From: an uncultured Bacillaceae bacterium
GTDB lineage: Bacteria > Bacillota > Bacilli > Caldalkalibacillales > Caldalkalibacillaceae
DNA: 19,995 bases
Direction: 5' to 3'
Assembly: GCA_937967685.1 (NCBI GenBank)
Contig: CALBTX010000145.1
Span: 1 to 19,995 of the forward strand
Shown here one piece after another: positions 6,741-14,009 of this stretch (the first letter of the stretch is position 1; the number at the start of each line of letters is the position of its first letter). The position numbers were made by a program, and so were the translations under genes. A model generated the notes under the pieces. That model searched no databases. It was not told the DNA's origin and was given only the letters and a program-made list of their open reading frames with translations.

Positions 6741-6776
6741 GAAAAAATAAAAAACCAAGGTGGGACCACACCTTGG
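6741..6776 (-). terminator. terminator of the toxin mRNA
   Basis: CCAAGGTG (6755-6762) and CACCTTGG (6769-6776) form a perfect 8-base-pair stem with a 6-base loop. On the minus strand it is followed by TTTTTTATTTTTT (6754-6742). This would end the toxin transcript about 90 bases beyond its stop codon. Confidence 0.82.
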
Positions 6777-6841
6777 GTCATGAGCAACTACAGATCGCAA
6801 GACAGGCGATCCTGCTAAGATGGTATTTGAAACTGCTTTTT

Positions 6842-6875
6842 CCACCTTAGCCTGCAAGGTGGACTATTTTTTTTT
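6842..6875 (+). terminator. terminator of the antisense RNA
   Basis: CCACCTT (6842-6848) pairs with AAGGTGG (6856-6862) around a 7-base loop, followed after four bases by nine T (6867-6875). The last bases overlap the lysine codons and stop codon of the toxin gene on the other strand, so the two transcripts converge here. Confidence 0.75.
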
Positions 6876-7000
6876 GATTTTTTCAGCTAAATGGATCATC
6901 AGGTTGACTAAAGAGATAACAAACAAGCCCATGCCTATCAGAGCGGTTACGAATGTTACCTCCATATTTTTCCCTCCTTTCCCAAACCGCCCACCTTGCA
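6853..7000. repeat. 10-base inverted repeat flanking the toxin gene
   Basis: TGCAAGGTGG at 6853-6862 is the exact reverse complement of CCACCTTGCA at 6991-7000. The arms lie just past the toxin stop codon and about 11 bases upstream of its ribosome binding site. In the toxin mRNA the two arms could pair, joining the 5' leader to the 3' region. Confidence 0.75.
6864..6965 (-). CDS. holin-like type I toxin peptide
   Basis: A 33-residue peptide with the layout of the putative holin-like toxin family (Hol_Tox; relatives BsrG/TxpA and Fst in function): M-E-V-T-F-V-T-A-L, a hydrophobic membrane segment of about 20 residues containing I-G-M-G-L-F-V-I-S-L-V, then a basic tail ending I-K-K-K. Such peptides insert in the cell membrane and stop growth when over-produced. 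The start has a full AAAGGAGGG ribosome binding site (6980-6972) seven bases upstream. The surroundings are those of a type I system: a convergent RNA overlaps the 3' end and each transcript has its own terminator. No clear promoter is seen; a weak TAGTAT lies near 7024. It sits between the SDR gene and the app operon. The alternative is a chance small frame, but the ribosome binding site and family-like sequence argue against that. Confidence 0.75.
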   Translation of the reverse strand: MEVTFVTALIGMGLFVISLVNLMIHLAEKIKKK

Positions 7001-7112
7001 TGTAGCTGTACTTTCATCATACTATTTTTTAAAACATGAAACAGTAGGATATTATTACTAATATTCAAACAATGCGCTCTAGAATGATAAATCACCAGGA
7101 CAAATAATACTT

Positions 7113-7138
7113 TGGGACTAATGCATATAGCTGTCCCA
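7113..7138 (-). terminator. weak stem-loop after appC, possible terminator
   Basis: TGGGAC (7113-7118) and GTCCCA (7133-7138) can form a 6-base-pair stem with a 14-base loop, about 30 bases past the appC stop. There is no T-run on the minus strand after it, so it may slow or process the app transcript rather than end it. Confidence 0.3.
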
Positions 7139-7166
7139 TCATTAACGAAATATAGACTTGAATCCA

Positions 7167-8105
7167 TCATTTCATATTGGGGTCGAACGCATCCCTTAAG
7201 CCGTCCCCGACAAAATTAAAGCAGAGTACCGTCACAAAGATCATCAACCCGGGGAAGAAAGGCACCCACCACGCTGTGCGCATCACCGAATATCCTTGGG
7301 CATCGTGAAGCATATTCCCCCAGCTGGGTGTGGGCGGTTGTACGCCCAAGCCGAGAAAACTGAGTGCGGATTCGGCGATAATAATGTGTCCCACGCCTAA
7401 AGTGGCCGTGACAATAATGGGACCGATCGCATTCGGAAGCATTTCGGAAAAGATGATTCGCCAATCTGACATGCCCACCGTTTTTGCCGCCAGTACATAT
7501 TCTCTTTTTTTGAGGGAGAGGAACTCACCTCGGACCAGACGGGCCGTCGTCATCCAGCTGAATAAGGCAAAGACAAAAATTAACTTGTCCACACCCGGGC
7601 GGAAAATGCTGATGATCGTAATCAACAGGAAAATATTAGGGAATGACACTAAAACATCGACCACGCGCATGAGAAAGGCATCAGTCTTTCCCCCGTAATA
7701 ACCGGCTAAAGCGCCGACAATCGTTCCGATCATCACCGCTCCGGCCATGGAAGCGAAGCCGACTAATAGAGAAATTTGGGCGCCATATAAAATACGGCTG
7801 AAAATATCGCGTCCATAAATGTCTGTTCCCAAAGGAAATTCCAAACTGGGGGCTGCTAAGCGCTGTAGCAGATTGATTTTGGACGGATCATGCGGAGCGA
7901 TGAATGGGGCCAGTATGGCTGCTGAAATCACGAGCAGCAATATGACTGCCCCGAAGACGGCTAATTTATTTTTCAGAAATTGGGACAGAACGCGTTTTGC
8001 CAGTGTGTCCGGACGGGCATCATGCCGGTGAGCGCCCGCCTCAAGCGTGTTTGTGGACAGCGGTTTAGCTGGTTTGTGCTGCCTTGCTTCTGTTCGATGA
8101 TGCAT
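7167..8105 (-). CDS. appC: oligopeptide ABC transporter permease AppC/OppC-like
   Basis: A 312-residue inner-membrane permease of the DppC/OppC family. A hydrophilic His-rich N-terminal stretch of about 40 residues precedes the first membrane helix (about 50-70). The OppC_N region leads to P-L-G-T-D-I-Y-G-R-D-I-F-S-R, a family signature, and the EAA loop that contacts the ATPases appears as A-A-K-T-V-G-M-S-D-W. The C-terminus G-D-G-L-R-D-A-F-D-P is also typical. It pairs with AppB to form the peptide channel. It is the last gene of the cluster, 14 bases after appB. The start at 8105 has AAAGGGG about ten bases upstream. Confidence 0.9.
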   Translation of the reverse strand: MHHRTEARQHKPAKPLSTNTLEAGAHRHDARPDTLAKRVLSQFLKNKLAVFGAVILLLVISAAILAPFIAPHDPSKINLLQRLAAPSLEFPLGTDIYGRDIFSRILYGAQISLLVGFASMAGAVMIGTIVGALAGYYGGKTDAFLMRVVDVLVSFPNIFLLITIISIFRPGVDKLIFVFALFSWMTTARLVRGEFLSLKKREYVLAAKTVGMSDWRIIFSEMLPNAIGPIIVTATLGVGHIIIAESALSFLGLGVQPPTPSWGNMLHDAQGYSVMRTAWWVPFFPGLMIFVTVLCFNFVGDGLRDAFDPNMK

Positions 8106-8119
8106 GTTTGACGACCCCT

Positions 8120-9070
8120 TTAGTATTCAATTCTTGGATCAACCAGCGCATAACAAATGTCGGCCAGCAAGTTGCCGAGAACGACCAGACAAGCGGTCAT
8201 CATGGTGATGCCCATAATGACCGGATAGTCACGCTGGAAGACCGCTTGAATGAATAAATGACCGATGCCGGGCCAGGAAAACACTTGCTCGACAATGACC
8301 GAACCGGCAAAAAAAGAAGGGAGCATGAATCCGCACAGCGTAATAATCGGAATCAGCCCGTTTTTCAACCCGTGTTTGTAAATGACCGTTATTTCTCGAA
8401 ACCCTTTGGCCCGCGCCGTGCGCATGTAATCCTGTTTAAGCACATCCAACATACTAGAGCGCACATAACGGGTTAATCCGGCCATGTCCGCCGTGGCCAA
8501 AACAAATGCCGGCAAAATTAAATGATGAATCCGGTCCCAAATATTCAAGGGCGCATCAATCGTGGCCACGCCACCGGTGGGAAACCATCCTAAATGAACG
8601 GAAAGCCACATGATCAGTAAAATACCTAACCAGAAGTTGGGGGTGGCCACGCCAACGAACGAAAAAAAGGTCATCGAGTAGTCGGTGAGCGAATACGGTT
8701 TACGTGCTGCCTGAATGCCCAGGGGGATGGAAATGAACAGCGCCAGTAGGAAAGAAACGCTCATTAACAACAAGGTGTTCGGCAGACGGCTGAAGATCAT
8801 CTCACTGACGGGCGTGCCCGTATAGATCAAGGAATAGCCCAAATCCCCCTGAATGGCTGCTCCCGCCCATTTGAAATATTGGACGGGGAGCGGATCGTTC
8901 AGGCCGTATCGTTCCAGAAAAGCCTCCCTCGCTTCCGGGCTGATGGTGGGGTCGACAAGAAGCGCCGTCGGCCCTCCAGGTGCCAGATGCATCATCGCAA
9001 ACGTTAGAATGGAGATGCCGATTAAAATAGGAACGGCCATTAAAGATCGCTGGAGGATATAACCGATCAT
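8120..9070 (-). CDS. appB: oligopeptide ABC transporter permease AppB/OppB-like
   Basis: A 316-residue permease of the DppB/OppB family. It starts M-I-G-Y-I-L-Q-R-S-L-M, as OppB proteins usually do, has six predicted membrane helices, the sequence L-P-N-T-L-L-L-M after the first periplasmic loop, and the EAA loop T-A-R-A-K-G-F-R-E. It ends D-P-R-I-E-Y, another family hallmark. The start at 9070 overlaps the appA stop as ATGA, which suggests translational coupling. An ATG at 9085 would add five residues but has no ribosome binding site. It forms the heterodimeric channel with AppC, fed by the binding protein AppA. Confidence 0.9.
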   Translation of the reverse strand: MIGYILQRSLMAVPILIGISILTFAMMHLAPGGPTALLVDPTISPEAREAFLERYGLNDPLPVQYFKWAGAAIQGDLGYSLIYTGTPVSEMIFSRLPNTLLLMSVSFLLALFISIPLGIQAARKPYSLTDYSMTFFSFVGVATPNFWLGILLIMWLSVHLGWFPTGGVATIDAPLNIWDRIHHLILPAFVLATADMAGLTRYVRSSMLDVLKQDYMRTARAKGFREITVIYKHGLKNGLIPIITLCGFMLPSFFAGSVIVEQVFSWPGIGHLFIQAVFQRDYPVIMGITMMTACLVVLGNLLADICYALVDPRIEY

Positions 9071-10761
9071 TCGTCCAACCACCATTCATGAGCTTTGTAG
9101 AACCTTAATTGCGGATGCTGGGCAAAGCCGCGCATATGCCTTGGCGTTGCTGTCAGTTCATAAGGATAATACAAAAAGGTGTAAGGCTGCTCATCGGCAA
9201 TGGTCACAAAAATGTCTTCAAGCACTTTTTTGCGCTCTTCCTGATCGATCAGGTGGATATTTTTATCGATTAATTGATCGACTTTAGGGTTTGAATAGCC
9301 AACGCTGTTTAAACCCTGCTCGATTTCATCGCTATGCCAAATATCCCTCGGATCGGGGTCGGCTCCGAGTGACCATCCCGAGATGAATGCTTCAAAGTCA
9401 TTTTGGGGCGGAGTGATCGACTCGATGAAAGCGTTCCATTCCATCAGATTAGGCTGCACTTCAATGCCGACTTCGGCCAGCTGATCTTGGATGACGACGG
9501 TCAGTTCTTCTCGCACTTTATTTCCCTGATTGGTGGATAAGGCGAATGAAAAACGCTGTCCATTGCGTTCCAGAATGCCGTCTTCACCTTCTTCCCAGCC
9601 CGCTTCGGCCAGCAGTGCCTTCGCCTTGTCGGGGTCGTATTCAAACCGGGGGAGTTTGTCTGTATAAGCCCAGCTCAGCGGACTGACAGGCCCATGAGCG
9701 ATTTCGCCTTGTCCCATGACGACGTGTTCGATGATCGCTTCGCGGTCAAGCGCATGGGTGATGGCTTGGCGGGTTTCTTTGTCTTTAAACAGATCCAACC
9801 TTAAATTAAAACCCATATAATTGTATTGCTGACCCAAGGCGGCATGTAATTTAATCTTCCCATCCTCATCCCACTGTTGGGCCATGTCTATTTCAGTGGC
9901 TGGAATGACCATCATGTCCACATCGCCGGCTTCCAATTGAGACATCAATGCGTTTTGATCAGGGACAAATTTGTAAATGAGGTGATCCAGGTAGGGTCGG
10001 CCCTGATGGTAGTCTTCAAAAGCTTCCAATTTAATATATTGTCCGGCTTGCCACTCGACAAAGCGAAACGGGCCTGTCCCCACGGGTTCTTTCGTATTAA
10101 ACGGATGGTTGCCAAGGTCTTCAACCGGGACATCACCTAAAATGTGTTCGGGCAATATGCCGTAGCCGGCGAGCGTCAAAAAACGGGCATCGGGCTCGCT
10201 CAAACGGAATTCAACCGTATATTCATCCACCGCCCGGACATCTGCTAAATATTCAAAACTGCCTGCTCTGGGCCCCGTATAATCGTCATCTTTGAAAATA
10301 CCGAACGTAAAGGCGACGTCTTCAGCGGTCAATTCTTCTCCGTCATGAAACTTGACGCCTTCTTTGAGAGTGAAAGTATAGACCAATCCGTCATCGGAAA
10401 TGTCCCACTTTTTGGCAAGGAGAGGCTCGACTTCCATGTTCGGACCCACTTGCACCAATCCGTCGAAAAGATTAATCTCTACGTCACTGCTGGCCGAATC
10501 ATCGGAGTAAAGCTCGTTAAACATTTTTGGTTCGGCGATCATGCCGTAAGTGAGCGTTCCCCCTTGTCGGGGTTCGATGGACGCGTGACTGTCAGACTGT
10601 TCTTCCTCCGTTTCTTCCGTTGCTTTCATTTCTGAGTTTGTCTCATCTTGTTGCTCTGCTTCATTCTCCATGATTTGCTCCAAATCGGAATTGGTGCATG
10701 CGGATAAAAGGCATATGATCAGGCTAACGCAAAAAATATAGATCTTCGTCTTAGCTTTCAC
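9067..10761 (-). CDS. appA: oligopeptide-binding lipoprotein AppA-like
   Basis: A 564-residue extracytoplasmic substrate-binding protein of the SBP_bac_5 family. A lipoprotein signal peptide ends in the lipobox L-S-A-C with the lipidated residue Cys22. An unusually acidic, Glu-rich linker (about residues 25-65) follows, then the peptide-binding fold starting near G-G-T-L-T-Y-G. Other family features are W-x-x-S-x-D-G-L-x-Y-x-F-x-L-K, G-V-K-F-H-D-G and V-G-T-G-P-F-R-F. It captures peptides outside the membrane and passes them to AppB/AppC. The start is a GTG at 10761 with GGGAGGGG seven bases upstream; longer frames have no such site. It lies between the ATPase and permease genes, as in the B. 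subtilis app operon, 28 bases after appF. Confidence 0.9.
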   Translation of the reverse strand: MKAKTKIYIFCVSLIICLLSACTNSDLEQIMENEAEQQDETNSEMKATEETEEEQSDSHASIEPRQGGTLTYGMIAEPKMFNELYSDDSASSDVEINLFDGLVQVGPNMEVEPLLAKKWDISDDGLVYTFTLKEGVKFHDGEELTAEDVAFTFGIFKDDDYTGPRAGSFEYLADVRAVDEYTVEFRLSEPDARFLTLAGYGILPEHILGDVPVEDLGNHPFNTKEPVGTGPFRFVEWQAGQYIKLEAFEDYHQGRPYLDHLIYKFVPDQNALMSQLEAGDVDMMVIPATEIDMAQQWDEDGKIKLHAALGQQYNYMGFNLRLDLFKDKETRQAITHALDREAIIEHVVMGQGEIAHGPVSPLSWAYTDKLPRFEYDPDKAKALLAEAGWEEGEDGILERNGQRFSFALSTNQGNKVREELTVVIQDQLAEVGIEVQPNLMEWNAFIESITPPQNDFEAFISGWSLGADPDPRDIWHSDEIEQGLNSVGYSNPKVDQLIDKNIHLIDQEERKKVLEDIFVTIADEQPYTFLYYPYELTATPRHMRGFAQHPQLRFYKAHEWWLDE

Positions 10762-10789
10762 CAAAAACCCCTCCCGTATGACAAACTGT

Positions 10790-11767
10790 TCAGTGATATA
10801 AATGGCAAGCGACATAGTGCCCCGGTTGATAAGCTTTCAATTGGGGCCGGACATGTTTGCAATCAGCAAACGCTTGCGGACAACGCGTGTGAAAGACGCA
10901 ACCTTGCGGGGGATCGGACGGGCTTGGAACTTCACCCCGCAAGATGATTCTTTCCCGTTGCTTATGCCGCCCCACTCTGGGAATGGCGGACATGAGGCTT
11001 TGTGTATAGGGATGCAAAGGGGTGGCGTATATTTTCTTTTTATCGGCGAGCTCCATCATTTGACCGAGATACATCACGCCGACCCGGTCAGCTACATGGC
11101 GAATGACACCCAAATCGTGGGAGATAAATAGATAGGTCAGTTCATATTCTTCTTGTAAATCTTTGAGCAAGTTGATCACCTGTGCCTGGACGGAAACGTC
11201 TAAAGCGGAAACAGGTTCATCGGCGATGATGAAGGACGGGTTGAGGACCAATGCTCTGGCAATCCCAACTCGTTGACGTTGTCCGCCTGAAAATTCATGA
11301 GGATAATGATGGATCGATTCGCGCTTTAGGCCCACTTTTTCCAAAAGGTGGACCACTCTTTCTTGACGTTCTTTGGTGGAAAACTGCCGGTGTACTTTCA
11401 GCGGTTCCTCCAGTATGGTGCCCAATGTTTTGCGTGGATTTAAAGAAGCGAACGGATCTTGAAAAATCATTTGAATTTCCCGGCGGACAGAGGTGCGCAA
11501 CTCGGATTCCGGGAGATGTGCGATATCCTTTCCTTTATATATAATTTGTCCTTCCGTCGGTTTGTAAAGGCGGATCATCGTTCTGCCCGCAGTTGATTTG
11601 CCGCAGCCCGACTCACCCACCAGGCCCAGTGTTTCCCCTTTTCTGACGGTGAAACTGATACCATTGACCGCCTTGACGTAACCGGTCGTTCTCTGCCACA
11701 GGCCTGTACGAATCGGAAAGTATTTTTTTAAACGGCGCACGTCCACAATCGGATCGGCGACGGCCAT
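10790..11767 (-). CDS. appF: oligopeptide ABC transporter ATPase AppF/OppF-like
   Basis: A 325-residue cytoplasmic ATPase. Walker A G-E-S-G-C-G-K-S-T is at residues 51-59, the signature F-S-G-G-Q-R-Q at 159-165, Walker B plus D-loop D-E-P-V-S-A-L-D at 183-190, followed by S-H-D-L for the switch histidine. The C-terminal oligo_HPY region has the Cys-containing G-C-x-F-H-T-R-C-P sequence seen in peptide importers. The Y-F-P-I-R-x-G stretch near the N-terminus is typical of the OppF/AppF type. It works as a heterodimer with AppD. Starts at 11776 (GTG), 11773 and 11767 are all in frame; 11767 is preferred for the AAAGGG site eight bases upstream. The appD stop is at 11775-11773, so the genes almost touch. 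Confidence 0.9.
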   Translation of the reverse strand: MAVADPIVDVRRLKKYFPIRTGLWQRTTGYVKAVNGISFTVRKGETLGLVGESGCGKSTAGRTMIRLYKPTEGQIIYKGKDIAHLPESELRTSVRREIQMIFQDPFASLNPRKTLGTILEEPLKVHRQFSTKERQERVVHLLEKVGLKRESIHHYPHEFSGGQRQRVGIARALVLNPSFIIADEPVSALDVSVQAQVINLLKDLQEEYELTYLFISHDLGVIRHVADRVGVMYLGQMMELADKKKIYATPLHPYTQSLMSAIPRVGRHKQRERIILRGEVPSPSDPPQGCVFHTRCPQAFADCKHVRPQLKAYQPGHYVACHLYH

Positions 11768-11772
11768 CGTCA

Positions 11773-12744
11773 TCACCCTTTATTTTCATGTAAAAAACAG
11801 CGTACATGGTGATTGGCTTTCAATTCCTTAAGCTGCGGCTCTTGCCGGTCACATCGTTCGGCCGCGAACGCACAGCGTGGGGCAAAGCGGCATCCCGTAT
11901 GCATGTGACCAGGCGAGGGAACACTGCCCTCGATCACAGGCAATCGATCGGTTTCCGTCTCCCATGAGGGGATGGCGCCCAGTAATCCTTCGGTATACGG
12001 GTGCAGCGGTTTTTGAAATAAATCTTCGGCGGGAGCCGACTCGACAGCCTGTCCAGCGTACATCACGACCACTCGATCAGCGATTTCATGAACCACCGCC
12101 AGATCGTGGGTGATCAGCAGGATAGATGTATCCCATGTTCGGCGAATGGTTTGCATCAAATCCATGATTTGAGCCTGTATGGTGACATCTAGAGCAGTCG
12201 TCGGTTCGTCAGCTACAAGCAGCTTCGGCTCACAGCTCATGGCCATGGCGATCATCACCCTTTGGCACATCCCCCCGGACAGTTGATGCGGATATTCATC
12301 AATGATGTCCTCCGCTCTGGATATCCCCACTCGCTTAAGCCATTCGACGGCCGTTTGCACCGCTTCTTTTTTATTTAACTTTAGGTGAAAACGAAGTCCT
12401 TCCGTCATTTGTGTACCGATGGTCAGCACCGGATTTAAAGCGGTCATCGGGTCCTGAAAAATCATGGCCAGTTCATTGCCGCGAAGCAGGCGCATCTGTC
12501 GATCTGTTAACGTCAATAGATTCCGTCCCTCAAACCGCACTTCACCTTCGATAACCGCTCTTGGATCGGGAAGCAGCTGCATGATGGACAATGCGGTCAT
12601 GCTTTTTCCCGATCCCGATTCACCGACCAGGGCAACGGTTTCTCCTTTGTCAATGGTTAGATCAAGGCCGTCAACAACGGAGAGCATCTGTTGACCATCA
12701 TTTAAACGCGTTCTTAGGTTGCTTACTTCCAATAAGGCAGTCAT
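11773..12744 (-). CDS. appD: oligopeptide ABC transporter ATPase AppD/OppD-like
   Basis: A 323-residue ATPase with Walker A G-E-S-G-S-G-K-S at residues 41-48, signature L-S-G-G-M-C-Q at 155-161 and Walker B plus D-loop D-E-P-T-T-A-L-D at 179-186. The C-terminal oligo_HPY region has G-C-R-F-A-P-R-C-x-F-A-x-x-x-C, the cysteine cluster common to OppD/DppD. The I-x-x-G-E-T-V-A-L-V pattern and length fit the OppD/AppD type. It heads the appDFABC cluster. The ATG at 12744 has only a weak GGTGA site upstream, but homologues begin close to this residue; upstream in-frame codons look random. About 110 bases separate it from the rhomboid gene on the same strand; a TATGAT near 12800 is a weak promoter candidate, so it could also be read from the rhomboid transcript. 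Confidence 0.9.
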   Translation of the reverse strand: MTALLEVSNLRTRLNDGQQMLSVVDGLDLTIDKGETVALVGESGSGKSMTALSIMQLLPDPRAVIEGEVRFEGRNLLTLTDRQMRLLRGNELAMIFQDPMTALNPVLTIGTQMTEGLRFHLKLNKKEAVQTAVEWLKRVGISRAEDIIDEYPHQLSGGMCQRVMIAMAMSCEPKLLVADEPTTALDVTIQAQIMDLMQTIRRTWDTSILLITHDLAVVHEIADRVVVMYAGQAVESAPAEDLFQKPLHPYTEGLLGAIPSWETETDRLPVIEGSVPSPGHMHTGCRFAPRCAFAAERCDRQEPQLKELKANHHVRCFLHENKG

Positions 12745-12855
12745 CTTGGTCACCACACAGCTGTTCGGCGTTTTTTGATTCGCACTACTAGCATCATAAC
12801 CAACCCGGAACAAGCGCATAACCTTAAAACGGTAAATATATTTTTGGATGCTGAG

Positions 12856-13449
12856 TTAATAACGTCTGGCGGATTTCAACAGAACAGGTCCCAGGGCGAA
12901 CCCGGCGATAAACCCAAACAGATGGGCGTAAACATTGATTCCGGGCATGACGAACGTGTAGATCGCACCGATGACGAGCAGCGTGAGCACAATTTGCCTG
13001 GAGGCGGGGTCGATCAGATCTTTGCGGTACAATATCATGTACAAGTACATGCCAAACAAGCCGTAAATGGCTCCGGATGCCCCCAGATGAGCCACATGCC
13101 ATGCGCCTAGGAAGTACGTCCCAATATTGCCGATGAGTCCGGCCAGCAAATAGAAGAAAATAAATTTCCCTTTTTTTAAAATGACTTCTAAAGCGGGGGC
13201 AAAAATAACGAGCGCAAAATTGTTAAACAAAAAATGCAAGGCGGATCCGTGCAAAAAGAGGGGTGTGATCAAGCGCCAATATTCCCCTGCCGCAACAGCA
13301 GGATTAAAGCCGATCAACAAATTCTGGATGATTCCCCCGATAAATGGAAAAAAGGTCAATATGAATAAGACGGTATTGATGCCGATAATCCAGGATACAA
13401 CCGGGTAATAGTACAGAAACTGGCGGAAACTCTCGCGGCGTATAAACAT
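12856..13449 (-). CDS. rhomboid family intramembrane serine protease
   Basis: A 197-residue membrane protein with the rhomboid core of about six helices. The catalytic serine is Ser125 in G-A-S-G and the catalytic histidine His176 in N-V-x-A-H-L-F-G-F. The W-R-L-I-T-P-L-F-L-H motif precedes H-x-x-F-N-N (His72, Asn76, Asn77), which stabilises the transition state. Rhomboids cut membrane helices within the bilayer; the substrate here is unknown. In B. subtilis the rhomboid gene ydcA also lies next to acpS, so this is probably its orthologue. The ATG at 13449 has a full AGGAGG site six bases upstream. It is divergent from acpS and on the same strand as the app genes. Confidence 0.9.
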   Translation of the reverse strand: MFIRRESFRQFLYYYPVVSWIIGINTVLFILTFFPFIGGIIQNLLIGFNPAVAAGEYWRLITPLFLHGSALHFLFNNFALVIFAPALEVILKKGKFIFFYLLAGLIGNIGTYFLGAWHVAHLGASGAIYGLFGMYLYMILYRKDLIDPASRQIVLTLLVIGAIYTFVMPGINVYAHLFGFIAGFALGPVLLKSARRY

Positions 13450-13483
13450 GACGACCTCCTAGTCGATTCGATCTATTTTCTAT

Positions 13484-13492
13484 ATTTTAGCA
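13484..13492 (-). promoter_or_regulatory. extended -10 promoter for the rhomboid gene
   Basis: The minus strand reads TATGCTAAAAT here, a full TRTGnTAnAAT match, about 35 bases before the start codon. It directly overlaps the -35 hexamer of the acpS promoter on the other strand. Confidence 0.5.
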
Positions 13493-13515
13493 TATTCCCC
13501 TTCTTATGGTATGAT
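13487..13515 (+). promoter_or_regulatory. promoter for acpS
   Basis: TTAGCA (13487-13492), a 17-base spacer and TATGAT (13510-13515), with an extended TGG before the -10. The acpS start codon is 38 bases downstream. Confidence 0.6.
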
Positions 13516-13552
13516 GATGCCAGAAAATGATCTGGAGAAGAGGACGAGCAGG

Positions 13553-13945
13553 ATGATTCAAGGGATCGGCATTGATATCGTTGAATTGAATCGCATACAG
13601 ATTTTAAATGAGCGTAAGCCCGCTTTTAAACAACGTATCTTGACCCCGGCGGAGCTGGAACAATACGACGCTTTAAACACTCGTTTAAACAGGCGCAGGC
13701 AGATCGAATATTTGGCCGGGCGTTTTGCGGCCAAAGAAGCTTTTGCCAAAGCGTTGGGAACAGGCATCGGCGCTGATTGTGGCTGGCATGATGTGGAAGT
13801 GCTTTCCCATAAACAAGGCCCGCCCCGGATCAGCTGGTGCAAACAGTCCCCCGAAATGGTCATCCACCTTTCCATTTCGCACAGTTCGTCCCATGCCGTA
13901 GCTCAAGTCGTGATCGAAACATTTTCGTCAAGCATGTCAAGCTAG
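13553..13945 (+). CDS. acpS: holo-[acyl-carrier-protein] synthase
   Basis: A 130-residue 4'-phosphopantetheinyl transferase that moves phosphopantetheine from coenzyme A to a serine of acyl carrier protein, activating fatty-acid synthesis. It begins M-I-Q-G-I-G-I-D-I-V-E-L; Asp8 is the magnesium ligand, and the R-F-A-A-K-E-A-F-A-K-A motif supplies Glu62 and Lys61. The length is close to the 121 residues usual in Bacillus, with a few extra C-terminal residues rich in Ser. The start at 13553 is chosen because AcpS proteins start at this point; AGAGGA lies about nine bases upstream. It opens the acpS-ydcC-alr-ndoAI-ndoA series known from B. subtilis. Confidence 0.95.
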   Translation: MIQGIGIDIVELNRIQILNERKPAFKQRILTPAELEQYDALNTRLNRRRQIEYLAGRFAAKEAFAKALGTGIGADCGWHDVEVLSHKQGPPRISWCKQSPEMVIHLSISHSSSHAVAQVVIETFSSSMSS

Positions 13946-14009
13946 TCTGCATAACTTCCCTTTCCTGGACATACATATGGATTGTAAAAAGAGTGAAAGG
14001 GATGATGGT

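Larger units (their letters stand above)
6734..6875 (+). ncRNA. candidate type I antitoxin antisense RNA
   Basis: A region of about 140 bases bounded by a TATAAT (6722-6727) and a strong plus-strand terminator (6842-6875). It contains no plausible reading frame. It is complementary to the 3' end of the predicted holin-like toxin mRNA, which runs on the minus strand and ends at 6741-6776. The overlap would be about 130 bases, the arrangement known from B. subtilis BsrG/SR4 and TxpA/RatA. The 5' hairpin (6755-6776) would also form in this RNA. The ends are predicted, not measured. Confidence 0.6.

Noticed and set aside
6820..7005. A 61-codon plus-strand frame through the toxin locus
   Set aside because: It reads across the antisense RNA terminator and is simply the complement of the toxin region; no ribosome binding site is visible.
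6883..7170. A 95-codon minus-strand frame across the toxin leader
   Set aside because: It has no family resemblance and no ribosome binding site at its start, and it overlaps the much better supported small toxin frame in another frame.
13558..13906. Minus-strand frames inside acpS
   Set aside because: They are complements of the conserved acpS coding sequence and show no domain or ribosome binding site.
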